A stretch of 64,000 nt of DNA from Desulfitobacterium chlororespirans DSM 11544 (lineage in GTDB: Bacteria > Bacillota > Desulfitobacteriia > Desulfitobacteriales > Desulfitobacteriaceae): NCBI RefSeq assembly GCF_900143285.1, contig NZ_FRDN01000015.1:1-64000 (forward strand). The letters run 5' to 3'. Below, piece by piece: positions 1 to 6,120 of this stretch. Below the pieces are notes generated by a model. The model saw only the letters and a list, made by a program, of their open reading frames with translations. It was not told where the DNA came from and made no database searches. The position numbers were made by a program, and so were the translations under genes. Numbering within the stretch: position 1 is the stretch's first letter; the number at the start of each line of letters is the position of its first letter.

Positions 1-1
1 G

Positions 2-211
2 TTAGATAACCTTGTTGTTTACGCCGATGGAGATGTAGGAGCCGCGCTGTTGCTTAGCTTTAAGTTGAAATGCCCGATGATCCATAAAGCCTTTGCGGAC
101 ACCATCCAAGCCAAGAGCAAGCACTGGGTTGGGGTGCAAGGGACAAATGGCAACGGGAATTTCTACTATGCCGGAAGTGACCGGATAGAGACTGCGAAGT
201 TAGGATTGTAA
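2..211 (+). CDS. C-terminal 69 residues of an unidentified protein (cut by window edge)
   Basis: An open frame enters from the left edge and stops at TAA 209-211, giving 69 residues ending in Ile-Glu-Thr-Ala-Lys-Leu-Gly-Leu. The start lies outside the window. I do not recognise the fold. It has a hydrophobic stretch (Ala-Ala-Leu-Leu-Leu-Ser-Phe) and a Gly/Asn-rich turn region. The stop is 13 bp before the ATG of a holin-like gene with a shared AGGAGG, so the two are probably cotranscribed. That makes a phage lysis or tail-end protein plausible, but this is inference from position only. Confidence 0.45.
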   Translation, partial: LDNLVVYADGDVGAALLLSFKLKCPMIHKAFADTIQAKSKHWVGVQGTNGNGNFYYAGSDRIETAKLGL

Positions 212-224
212 GGAGGGATCAACC

Positions 225-554
225 ATGGAAACCCTATTGGGGTATGCTCAAGATTATTGGGGGCTGCTGCTTGTCGTGGTGGTCTTTATCATCTATCTGA
301 TCAGCCAGGGAAGGGCTAAAGCAGGCCAGATTGTGCTCTCGCTGATGCTGAGGTTGGAGAAGCAGGCAGAAGAGTACGCGCTGCAGACCGGGGAAGAGAA
401 GTTTGGCTTCGTGGTGGAAAAGGGGTATCAGCTTTTGCCCAAATATGTGAGGCTGGTCCTTAGTTATGGGATGTTTGAGGAGCTGGCAGACAAACTCTAC
501 GATGAGGCCAAGAATTATTTGTCGAGCTTAGAGAAGTCTTTAGACGAAGAATAA
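225..554 (+). CDS. Holin-like small membrane protein (Holin_LLH type)
   Basis: A 109-residue protein with one N-terminal membrane segment (about residues 11-28, very rich in Val/Leu/Ile), followed by a charged helical tail with many Glu, Lys and Leu. One N-terminal helix plus a cytoplasmic amphipathic tail of about 80 residues is the layout of phage holins of the LL-H superfamily, which make membrane holes so that an endolysin can reach the wall. The start is supported by AGGAGG 8 bp upstream, and a strong terminator follows at once. It closes a phage-like lysis module whose other genes lie left of the window. Assignment is by architecture, without a diagnostic motif. Confidence 0.55.
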   Translation: METLLGYAQDYWGLLLVVVVFIIYLISQGRAKAGQIVLSLMLRLEKQAEEYALQTGEEKFGFVVEKGYQLLPKYVRLVLSYGMFEELADKLYDEAKNYLSSLEKSLDEE

Positions 555-561
555 GCGTAGC

Positions 562-600
562 AAAGCCCTCTCTCGCTTGGTGCGGGGGAGGGCTTTTTGT
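562..600 (+). terminator. Intrinsic terminator after the holin-like gene
   Basis: AAAGCCCTC pairs with GGAGGGCTTT across a short C/G-rich loop and is followed by a run of T. It lies 8 bp after the stop codon. Confidence 0.85.
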
Positions 601-765
601 TTTTTCATAAGAATATTTTTAAGCAAGCATGTGAACAATCTAAAAAGGGTAGTTTGAAATGATGTGCAACAAAGCAAGGCGTGCACTCGAAATCCTGGCC
701 GGATACCTTACTTATAGCCTCTCCCTGATGTTGTAGCTAAAACTTGTTAAAGGTGCGTGAACTGT

Positions 766-1896
766 ATGTTGACACTAGATTCGAATAATGGTAAAATAAA
801 GAAAAAAACAAGTGACAGGGAGAGTGGGATTGTGCAAGAGTTGTTCGATCGGTATGATAAGATATTGTCAGGACAAATAGATGAGATTCCTCATCTAGGT
901 GATGACCATCACAAAATCTATGCTGTAACTAATTTTCGAGGGGGTATAGGAAAGACAACCATTTCCTTTAACCTCGCTTACGCCATGGCAAAAAAATACA
1001 TGACCTTGTTTTTAGATGTTTGCCCTCAGCAAAACTTTTCGTCATTACTCCTTAATGAGTCTGATATTTATCAAGGAAGGACTATTTATGATGCAATGAT
1101 GGAATTAATGATGGGGGCCGCGTGGGCAACCAATGATGATCAACCCCTAGCATTAAGAGTGCAGGATAGGAATGAAGAATTTAGAGATGGGAAAACATGC
1201 TATTTTATTCCGGGAAGTAGTAGACTCTTTTTGTTTCCAAGCCAATTTTACTCACGGTTGAATGAATATTTAGGTATGACATCTGCATCGGGAAAAAATG
1301 AGGCTGTAAAAGTATTGCTTGATATGCTTAAAACAATTATCACCAAACAAATGGCCGAAACAAAGACAGAAAAGGTCTTAATTGATACAAGTCCATTTTT
1401 CGCCGGAGGAACACACCTTGCTTGGGCTGCAGCGGATGCGTTAATAATACCTGTCCGAGTTGACGAACAATCCATATACTCCTTAGAACTCACACTTGAA
1501 ATGCTCCAAAAAGAAGATAGTGATTTTAATGTCTGGAGAAGAAGAGCTGGAATCGAACAAAAACCAACTGTTCAAGCGGTATTGATGACACATTGCGGAT
1601 GGAATAGGCAGGCTGATCATCAAATAGATAGAGCATCGAGAATGTATATCGAAAGGGCAGTCGATATTGCCGTAAAGTTTAAAGATGTCTTTTCCTCTGA
1701 TGCCCCGATAAATCACTTTGCGCTCTTATCAGATTTTCATAGTTCTGGGAGAATAAGTGGTTCAAGAGCTATTCCTATAGATAAGCTTGTGGAAGGGCGA
1801 CAGCATAAAATTGACGGAAGAAGCTTGGAAGTAAATAGTAGCGTTAATAGATATAAAAAAGAATTAAAGTATGCTTTTGATATAATCAATCAATAA
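766..1896 (+). CDS. Orphan ParA/Soj-like ATPase
   Basis: A 376-residue deviant-Walker ATPase. The P-loop reads Arg-Gly-Gly-Ile-Gly-Lys-Thr-Thr at about residues 58-65. The usual first Lys of the KGGxGKT motif is Arg here, while the second Lys is kept. A Leu-Ile-Asp-Thr-Ser segment near residue 205 fits the Walker B region. ParA proteins dimerise on ATP and bind DNA to position cargo such as plasmids. No parB-like gene lies beside it and the gene stands alone between two terminators. A GTG at 757 is in frame, but AAAGGTG at about 749 is better spaced for ATG 766. The gene is clearly more A/T-rich than its neighbours, suggesting separate acquisition. The N-terminal 50 residues are charged and not recognised. 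Confidence 0.75.
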   Translation: MLTLDSNNGKIKKKTSDRESGIVQELFDRYDKILSGQIDEIPHLGDDHHKIYAVTNFRGGIGKTTISFNLAYAMAKKYMTLFLDVCPQQNFSSLLLNESDIYQGRTIYDAMMELMMGAAWATNDDQPLALRVQDRNEEFRDGKTCYFIPGSSRLFLFPSQFYSRLNEYLGMTSASGKNEAVKVLLDMLKTIITKQMAETKTEKVLIDTSPFFAGGTHLAWAAADALIIPVRVDEQSIYSLELTLEMLQKEDSDFNVWRRRAGIEQKPTVQAVLMTHCGWNRQADHQIDRASRMYIERAVDIAVKFKDVFSSDAPINHFALLSDFHSSGRISGSRAIPIDKLVEGRQHKIDGRSLEVNSSVNRYKKELKYAFDIINQ

Positions 1897-1912
1897 AGAA
1901 AGCCAAGCCGCT

Positions 1913-1946
1913 AAAGCTCAGTCGCGTGCTGGGCTTTTTCTCTTTT
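1913..1946 (+). terminator. Intrinsic terminator after the ParA-like gene
   Basis: AAAGCTCAG pairs with CTGGGCTTT (one G-T pair) around a 7-base loop, followed by a T-rich tract. Confidence 0.75.
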
Positions 1947-2052
1947 CAAAGACCAAATAAATCTATGTAAAGGCCGGCCATGCATGACCAGCTCAAAGCG
2001 GGATCCCGCGACGCTCCGGAGAGCGTTTCGGCTGCGTCCCAGGCAGCCATCG

Positions 2053-2202
2053 TCAGGCGGGGTTAATATACTCAATTCGCAGTATCGGATTATCGCAGTA
2101 TCCCTTCGCTTTTTTCAACGCGTCCGCTTCATCCTTGGCCGTAACGGTTTTTATTACAATGCCGCCATAATTGCCGATATAATGAATCTCAAAGATGTTC
2201 AT
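2053..2202 (-). CDS. Small hypothetical protein (49 aa) of the mobile element
   Basis: A short protein with a beta-rich start (Phe-Glu-Ile-His-Tyr-Ile-Gly) and a helix carrying Asp-Glu-Ala-Asp-Ala-Leu-Lys-Lys-Ala, the kind of small domain that follows excisionase-like genes in integrative elements. The frame is open further upstream, but GGGAGG sits 9 bp before ATG 2202, which decides this start. It is the last gene of a minus-strand run beginning near 3712. No function can be assigned. Confidence 0.5.
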   Translation of the reverse strand: MNIFEIHYIGNYGGIVIKTVTAKDEADALKKAKGYCDNPILRIEYINPA

Positions 2203-2284
2203 ATAAATCATCCTCCCATTATGCTCCCGGACTTGTGACCGGGACCGGCTCTGGCCGGTGTGCATTACCGTCGGCGGACCGGCG

Positions 2285-2476
2285 TCATTCTGTGACAGCT
2301 TTGTACTTTCTTTCCATCTCTGCCGCAAAACGCGGAAGTGCTGTGCCACCTTCGCACGTTCCGCGCTCCAGTTCTACGCATTCGCTTTTCGGGAAAGCGG
2401 GGTAACCAGACTTCCATGTGTTTCCGTTCCAATCCGTAATGACGTCGCCTTTGTAAAATTGAGAAAGAATAGTAGT
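2285..2476 (-). other. In-frame coding continuation after a TAA stop, without its own start codon
   Basis: Directly after the TAA of the gene at 2477-2872 the same frame stays open for 63 more codons to TGA 2285-2287. The peptide looks coding: it contains Phe-Tyr-Lys-Gly-Asp-Val-Ile-Thr-Asp-Trp-Asn-Gly, a Cys-Val-Glu-Leu-Glu-Arg-Gly-Thr-Cys stretch and an amphipathic end. There is no ATG, GTG or TTG near its beginning and no ribosome binding site. It is either the tail of a longer protein cut by a nonsense mutation, a readthrough product, or a separate small gene that lost its start. Confidence 0.4.
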
Positions 2477-2872
2477 TTATTCTGAGTGCTTTGACCCGTA
2501 AAGCCTCTCCATACCCTGCCGGGTAACCAACCACGGCCATCCGGATTTCTTGGCCTCGTAGTGCCGGAACCGGCCCTGCAGACAGGCTTTTTTCACCGTG
2601 GACTCGTCAAGCCCCCATAGGGCCGCAGCTTCAGCAGCGGTAAAAACGTCATCCAGTGGAGAGGGAACCTCGTACTCCTCAACGATGATCCCCAACAGCT
2701 CCTCGAAATCATCCCAATCCCTGTGTGAAATGTCCACTAATGTTCTCTTGCCGTCCGCATCCTCAACTACAGCCTGAGCGGCAAACTCAGGAGCGCGGCT
2801 AAGGTGGATGATGTAACCGCGATCCGCGGAGTAGGTGTCCGTAGTAAAAAAATCTTCAACGGTGTTTTTCAT
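2477..2872 (-). CDS. Excisionase-like helix-turn-helix protein with an element-specific N-terminal domain
   Basis: 131 residues in two parts. Residues 1-72 form a small domain also present in the next gene upstream (both start with a Met-Lys-x-x-x-x-Asp/Glu-Phe-Phe pattern, then Thr-Asp-Thr, then Gly-Tyr-x-Ile-His). Residues 75-131 are a helix-turn-helix of the kind found in excisionases and small mobile-element regulators: Ala-Ala-Glu-Ala-Ala-Ala-Leu-Trp-Gly-Leu-Asp-Glu-Ser-Thr-Val-Lys-Lys, then a Trp-Pro-Trp-Leu-Val-Thr-Arg wing. AGGAGG precedes the start. A DNA-binding role is likely; the target is unknown. The stop is followed in frame by 63 more coding-like codons. Confidence 0.6.
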   Translation of the reverse strand: MKNTVEDFFTTDTYSADRGYIIHLSRAPEFAAQAVVEDADGKRTLVDISHRDWDDFEELLGIIVEEYEVPSPLDDVFTAAEAAALWGLDESTVKKACLQGRFRHYEAKKSGWPWLVTRQGMERLYGSKHSE

Positions 2873-2889
2873 GTTGCTTTACCTCCTTA

Positions 2890-3020
2890 CTAATCTGTCC
2901 CAATATTCGGAGTCCAATCTATCCACCAGTAGGTATGATAAACCTGTCCCCCATAGAGGTATTTGTCGTCCTCAATTTTTTCAATCTCTGGATTTCCAAG
3001 GAGTAAACTGGCGTAACGAG
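2890..3020 (-). other. Minus-one frame extension of the gene at 3021-3347
   Basis: The frame shifted by -1 relative to the upstream gene continues to TAG 2890-2892 and encodes 45 residues rich in Tyr and Trp (Ala-Arg-Tyr-Ala-Ser-Leu-Leu-Leu-Gly-Asn-Pro-Glu; Tyr-Trp-Trp-Ile-Asp-Trp-Thr-Pro-Asn). It has no start codon. It joins the upstream frame exactly at A-AAA-AAG, a classical -1 slippery heptamer in the right phase. The joined product would be 152 residues. Programmed frameshifting and a simple one-base deletion in the A-run both fit. Confidence 0.5.
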
Positions 3021-3347
3021 CTATTCCTTTTTTATGGTAGTGGAAGAAAGATCGTAGATGATTCCTCCGAAGCCTGGGGAATCAGGCATGGTTTCTCCAG
3101 CTTCATTTCTGTATTCGGTGTGCAAGGTGAAGGCAATTTCAGGTTCGGCATAGACCTGTTCAACAGTTTCTAAAAAATCATCTAAGTCTCTATAGGGAAC
3201 ATCTGGAATATTTAGCAATGCTCTTCTTCCTGCATCCTCAATAACAACCTGAGTGGAAAATTCCCGTGATTTACTTATATGGATGGTGTAACCCCACTCT
3301 ATGGCGTGGGTATCAGTAGCAAAAAAATCATCAATAATGCTTTTCAT
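3021..3347 (-). CDS. Element-encoded hypothetical protein, paralogous N-terminus to the HTH gene downstream
   Basis: 108 residues in the zero frame. Residues 1-70 resemble the N-terminus of the HTH protein at 2477-2872: Phe-Phe-x-Thr-Asp-Thr, Gly-Tyr-x-Ile-His, Val-x-Glu-Asp-Ala, an Arg-Asp-x-Asp-Asp-Phe block and a following Val-Glu. The two are probably a tandem duplication that acquired different C-termini. The zero frame ends Ile-Lys-Lys-Glu-stop just after a slippery A-AAA-AAG, and the -1 frame continues for 45 coding-like residues, so this stop may not be the natural end. Function unknown. Confidence 0.55.
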   Translation of the reverse strand: MKSIIDDFFATDTHAIEWGYTIHISKSREFSTQVVIEDAGRRALLNIPDVPYRDLDDFLETVEQVYAEPEIAFTLHTEYRNEAGETMPDSPGFGGIIYDLSSTTIKKE

Positions 3348-3394
3348 TTCATTTACTCCATTCTTGTGGCCCGACGGCTTTTCCCGCCTGCGGC

Positions 3395-3712
3395 CTATTT
3401 CAATGATTCTAGTAGCTCTTCAACAACCTCTTCGGCTGCTTCACGAGTGACTTCGTCTTCGCTCTCCCGGTGGAAGCCTACGCAATTTTCGACTTCCCAG
3501 CGGATTTCTTCAACAGTTCCAATCATAGCGCCGTGGTCATGAGTGGGGGAAGTGAACATTTCCTGGCTGATTTCTACGAATTCGCCGCTAAGACGTACGG
3601 ACCATATATAGATGTAATGCTTGTTATCGACCTTGCCGATGATATATCGGGTTTGATAGAGTTCCTCACTGAGGATGTCGGTGATGGTTTCAAAAGCGAT
3701 TGTGTTTGTCAT
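3395..3712 (-). CDS. Hypothetical protein, first gene of the small minus-strand operon
   Basis: 105 residues, acidic, with Tyr/Ile-rich strands in the middle (Tyr-Ile-Ile-Gly-Lys-Val-Asp-Asn-Lys-His-Tyr-Ile-Tyr-Ile-Trp) and a Glu-rich helical end. The start at 3712 is set by GGAGG 8 bp upstream. The frame is open for another 25 codons but that part lies over the promoter. It leads a run with 3021-3347, 2477-2872 and 2053-2202. The promoter is flanked by two near-identical inverted repeats, so the operon is probably repressed by an element-encoded regulator. No family recognised. Confidence 0.55.
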   Translation of the reverse strand: MTNTIAFETITDILSEELYQTRYIIGKVDNKHYIYIWSVRLSGEFVEISQEMFTSPTHDHGAMIGTVEEIRWEVENCVGFHRESEDEVTREAAEEVVEELLESLK

Positions 3713-3730
3713 TTTGCCTTCCTCCTTTAT

Positions 3731-3781
3731 TCCCGTGTTCGGGATATCTCTTAATATTATAATATCATCCCGAATTCGGGA
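3731..3781 (-). promoter_or_regulatory. Promoter flanked by paired TCCCG-N4-CGGGA operators
   Basis: Two 14-bp inverted repeats, TCCCGTGTTCGGGA at 3731-3744 and TCCCGAATTCGGGA at 3768-3781, lie with centres 37 bp apart. The AT-rich stretch between them reads TATAATATTAA on the minus strand, a good -10 region. Two operators bracketing a -10 box is a typical repressor layout. Confidence 0.6.
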
Positions 3782-3824
3782 AGTCAATAGTTTTCAAAGA
3801 AATATTAAAGGTTTTTTGCTTAAG

Positions 3825-3860
3825 AAAAACCCCGGGGATCATCCCTGGGGCCTCATTTTT
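3825..3860. terminator. Hairpin with T-tracts on both strands
   Basis: CCCCGGGGAT pairs with ATCCCTGGGG (one mismatch). There is a run of A before and of T after, so it can stop transcription in either direction between the two minus-strand units. Confidence 0.6.
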
Positions 3861-3870
3861 ATTTTGCCCA

Positions 3871-3892
3871 AAACCGCAAGCGCTTGCGGTTT
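3871..3892 (-). terminator. Perfect palindrome overlapping the stop of the coiled-coil gene
   Basis: AAACCGCAAGC is followed at once by its exact complement GCTTGCGGTTT. On the minus strand it ends in TTTT and overlaps the TAA of the gene at 3891-4742. This fits a terminator, though the missing loop would need a few central bases unpaired. Confidence 0.55.
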
Positions 3893-4742
3893 ATTTTAAT
3901 AATTCCAGCTCGTGCACCCGTGCGGTTAGGGTATGGATCCGTTCTTGAAGGGTTTCAATTTTAGCGGCATATTCATCTTTAATCCTTGTCGTGGCTTCCA
4001 GCACACGATTATTAGCCTCAACGGTGGCTGCATGTATCTGGAGCTCGGCCATCTTTTGAGAGGATGCTAATTCGCCGGCGTGAGACGTCTTCATAGAGGT
4101 AATGGCCTGCTCCTTGGATTCCATCTCCCTAATACTCTTTTCGGCTTCAGCCTGTAGTTTTTCGGATCTCTTCTGCTCGGCGGCAAGTTCTGCGCGGAGT
4201 TGCGTAACCTCTGTTTCCATTTCAGCGACAGTTCCGATTCTGGCTTCAAGCGAATCGTTTTGATTGGTTAATAGTTCAATTGTTTTTAGATTTGATTTAT
4301 TAACCGTCTCAAGTTCAGCATTACGCTCAGACAGCTCTTTGATCTGCTCCTGGATCCCGGCAAGATCTTCCTTGGCCTTATCGCGTTCGGCTTCTGCTTG
4401 CTGCCGGCTGCGGTCAACCTGGTCAATGATATTTTGATGGAGGCGTTTTTCCTGCTCGATGCGGCCGGAATAGTCATCTTTGAGGTCATGGAGTTTTTGA
4501 GTCATGTTGACAAAAATAGATTCTGCATGGGTGAGGTGATATCGGAGCTGCTGCATGTCCTCAGTCTGCTCGGAATCGCCGCCAGCCAATAAGTTGGACT
4601 TAAATTGAGTAACCATGGCTGAGAGTAGGTCTTTTTGGCTGAGCCCGGTTTTTTCGACCAGTGTCGTGATGTCGGCCATTACCTCGTTAGTGGTTCGGAC
4701 GGAATAGGGTTGAGATTGATTTGCCTTGGGTGTATCTGACAT
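3891..4742 (-). CDS. Coiled-coil DNA-binding-type protein of the mobile element (KfrA-like layout)
   Basis: 283 residues. The first 55 look like a small helical DNA-binding domain (Tyr-Ser-Val-Arg-Thr-Thr-Asn-Glu-Val-Met, then a helix ending Leu-Leu-Ser-Ala-Met-Val). The remaining 220 residues are a nearly unbroken coiled coil rich in Glu, Lys, Gln and Ala with Leu at heptad spacing. A DNA-binding head with a long coiled-coil tail is the plan of KfrA-type plasmid proteins, which autoregulate and help hold partition complexes together. AGGAGG precedes the ATG, and the upstream region has repeated TGTAAACAT boxes that fit autoregulation. A link to the lone ParA at 766 is possible but unproven. 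Confidence 0.6.
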   Translation of the reverse strand: MSDTPKANQSQPYSVRTTNEVMADITTLVEKTGLSQKDLLSAMVTQFKSNLLAGGDSEQTEDMQQLRYHLTHAESIFVNMTQKLHDLKDDYSGRIEQEKRLHQNIIDQVDRSRQQAEAERDKAKEDLAGIQEQIKELSERNAELETVNKSNLKTIELLTNQNDSLEARIGTVAEMETEVTQLRAELAAEQKRSEKLQAEAEKSIREMESKEQAITSMKTSHAGELASSQKMAELQIHAATVEANNRVLEATTRIKDEYAAKIETLQERIHTLTARVHELELLK

Positions 4743-4763
4743 AAAAAACGCCTCCTTTAAAAT

Positions 4764-4829
4764 ATGTAAACATTTAACCCCGTATTTATGCTATGTGTAC
4801 ATGTGTAAACATGTTTACTATATGTATAC
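4764..4829 (-). promoter_or_regulatory. Operator cluster: TGTAAACAT boxes and a 14-bp palindrome
   Basis: TGTAAACAT occurs at 4765-4773 and 4804-4812. The second copy is half of the perfect palindrome GTAAACATGTTTAC (4805-4818), followed by GTATAC at 4824-4829. They lie within about 90 bp upstream of the coiled-coil gene, as expected for autoregulation. Confidence 0.55.
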
Positions 4830-4875
4830 GTAAATTATAGCACCAAAAATTGTAATTGGCAAGAGCCGGAAACAC

Positions 4876-4906
4876 AAAAAAGCACGCAGTCATTTAACTG
4901 CGTGCA
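4876..4906 (-). terminator. Intrinsic terminator of the lipoprotein gene
   Basis: Read on the minus strand, GCACGCAGT pairs with ACTGCGTGC around a 6-base loop and is followed by TTTTTT. Confidence 0.85.
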
Positions 4907-4934
4907 AATGGATTCCTAAGATGTAAAAAACCTT

Positions 4935-5522
4935 TTACTCATTTATCTCCACAATCTGAGCGTGAATCTGGGGAATCGTCATATTTGAACCCATCACAGT
5001 TTCATAAGTCAATAATCCCTTCGATGTTCCGTAAAATGTGATGATGTCTTTTTCAAGTACTCTGCTGGGGAGGATGTCTTGCGAGTAGGCAACAAATACG
5101 GTATCATCCCAAAAACCATAATCACCTTTGGTAACATTAACGCGTAATCCCACAAGACCGTCTTCTTCCTGTACCTGAATAACTTCCCCGGTGTATTTGA
5201 CGCTTTTATCCATATGTGCATCTGGGTTTCTGGCTAAATCCTTATAAGGGATTGTCTGTGCTTCTGATTTAAGCGTTTCCAGGGCTTTAGCCTCTTCTGC
5301 AGCTTTAGCCTCAGCCTCTGCCTTAGCTCTAGCTTCTTCGGCGGCCTTAGCTTCTGCTTCAGCCTTTTCTTTAGCTGCTTGCTCCTCTGCTTCTTTCTTA
5401 GCTTTGGCTTCGGCATCAGCCTGAGTTGTTTCGGCTTTCTGAGGTGCACTGGATCCTGAGCTGCATCCAATCAGTGTAATCGAAATCACCGTGGCCATAA
5501 TAAGATAAAATACCTTTTTCAT
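4935..5522 (-). CDS. Lipoprotein with an Ala/Glu/Lys-rich helical spacer
   Basis: 195 residues. A lipoprotein signal (Met-Lys-Lys, hydrophobic core, Leu-Ile-Gly-Cys) puts the mature N-terminal Cys at residue 20. Residues 30-95 are low-complexity, almost only Ala, Glu, Lys and Gln with a repeating Ala-Glu-Ala-Lys-Ala pattern, and should form a long single helix standing off the membrane. Residues 95-195 form a compact beta-rich domain (Tyr-Thr-Gly-Glu-Val-Ile-Gln-Val; Val-Phe-Val-Ala-Tyr) resembling small OB-like domains of Firmicutes surface lipoproteins. It is a cell-surface accessory protein of unknown role. Its own terminator shows it is monocistronic. Confidence 0.7.
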   Translation of the reverse strand: MKKVFYLIMATVISITLIGCSSGSSAPQKAETTQADAEAKAKKEAEEQAAKEKAEAEAKAAEEARAKAEAEAKAAEEAKALETLKSEAQTIPYKDLARNPDAHMDKSVKYTGEVIQVQEEDGLVGLRVNVTKGDYGFWDDTVFVAYSQDILPSRVLEKDIITFYGTSKGLLTYETVMGSNMTIPQIHAQIVEINE

Positions 5523-5622
5523 AATAGACGCTCCTTTTCTATGTTGCTTATTATTTTAATGGGATTTTCAATAAGCAATCGAATATTCCTCCTTTTCGAC
5601 AAATGGTTCCATTTTTTGCACT

Positions 5623-5677
5623 ATTCGTTAGGTTATTCGTTGAGTCATGCGTCGAACGGACATAAACTCATTCGTTA
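5623..5677. repeat. Three ATTCGTT(A) repeats
   Basis: ATTCGTTA at 5623-5630, ATTCGTTG at 5635-5642 and ATTCGTTA at 5670-5677, all in one orientation, lie in the gap between the lipoprotein and the FtsK/replication module. They could be binding sites of an element protein. The role is unknown. Confidence 0.35.
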
Positions 5678-5809
5678 ATACGTATGATCAAAGAGGCTAA
5701 AGCCAAGACACACCAAGGCAAACAAGAATAAAATAATCCGGCTTAATAAGGAATACCCGAAAGAGACGGATGGGGGTGCCCGAGGGGGGCGCTGCGCCGC
5801 CTGGATCAT
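5675..5809 (-). CDS. Possible 44-residue membrane peptide
   Basis: A small frame whose ATG overlaps the TGA of the gene before it (ATGA arrangement), suggesting translational coupling. The product has a Pro/Arg-rich start and one membrane segment (Ile-Ile-Leu-Phe-Leu-Phe-Ala-Leu-Val). Tiny membrane peptides are common in integrative elements. It could also be a chance frame: an overlapping frame is open as well and there is no independent ribosome binding site. Confidence 0.3.
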   Translation of the reverse strand: MIQAAQRPPRAPPSVSFGYSLLSRIILFLFALVCLGFSLFDHTY

Positions 5810-6120
5810 CGTGACTGGTCCAACATTTCGGCAATTGCCAAAAAGTCTTCTGCCACATCTTTGGGCGGCCACATGTGCCATCCGGAATGGAAGTCTGCAA
5901 TTAGCTTCCCGTTTTTATAAAGCTTGAGCGTCTGAACTCTACCACCTTTTATACCGGCCGGTACCGGATCCTCAAATACCTCAGCGGAATACATATAATC
6001 CTTGTAATATCCCTGAGGGTAAATCGCAGTATTATAGTCCTTAGGGGTAATAAGCGCCACCACACAAAAAGTAGGGACTACCAAAAATCTGGCTATTAAT
6101 TTTAAAGCTATTGGGTGCAT
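5806..6120 (-). CDS. Hypothetical exported or membrane-anchored protein of the mobile element
   Basis: 104 residues. Residues 5-24 are hydrophobic (Ala-Leu-Lys-Leu-Ile-Ala-Arg-Phe-Leu-Val-Val-Pro) and look like an uncleaved signal anchor. The rest contains Leu-Tyr-Lys-Asn-Gly-Lys-Leu-Ile-Ala-Asp-Phe and a Trp-His-Met-Trp-Pro-Pro motif. Its start overlaps the end of the replication-relaxation gene by 13 bp, so the two are cotranscribed. Not recognised. Confidence 0.5.
   Translation of the reverse strand: MHPIALKLIARFLVVPTFCVVALITPKDYNTAIYPQGYYKDYMYSAEVFEDPVPAGIKGGRVQTLKLYKNGKLIADFHSGWHMWPPKDVAEDFLAIAEMLDQSR

Noticed and set aside
2258-2540. Overlapping open frames on both strands between 2258 and 2540
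   Set aside because: Arg- and Cys-rich shadow translations of the HTH gene tail; the frame continuing from 2477 reads much more like protein.
5697-5900. Second small minus-strand frame overlapping the 44-residue peptide
   Set aside because: It lies out of frame inside the hypothetical gene at 5806-6120 and has no translation signal.
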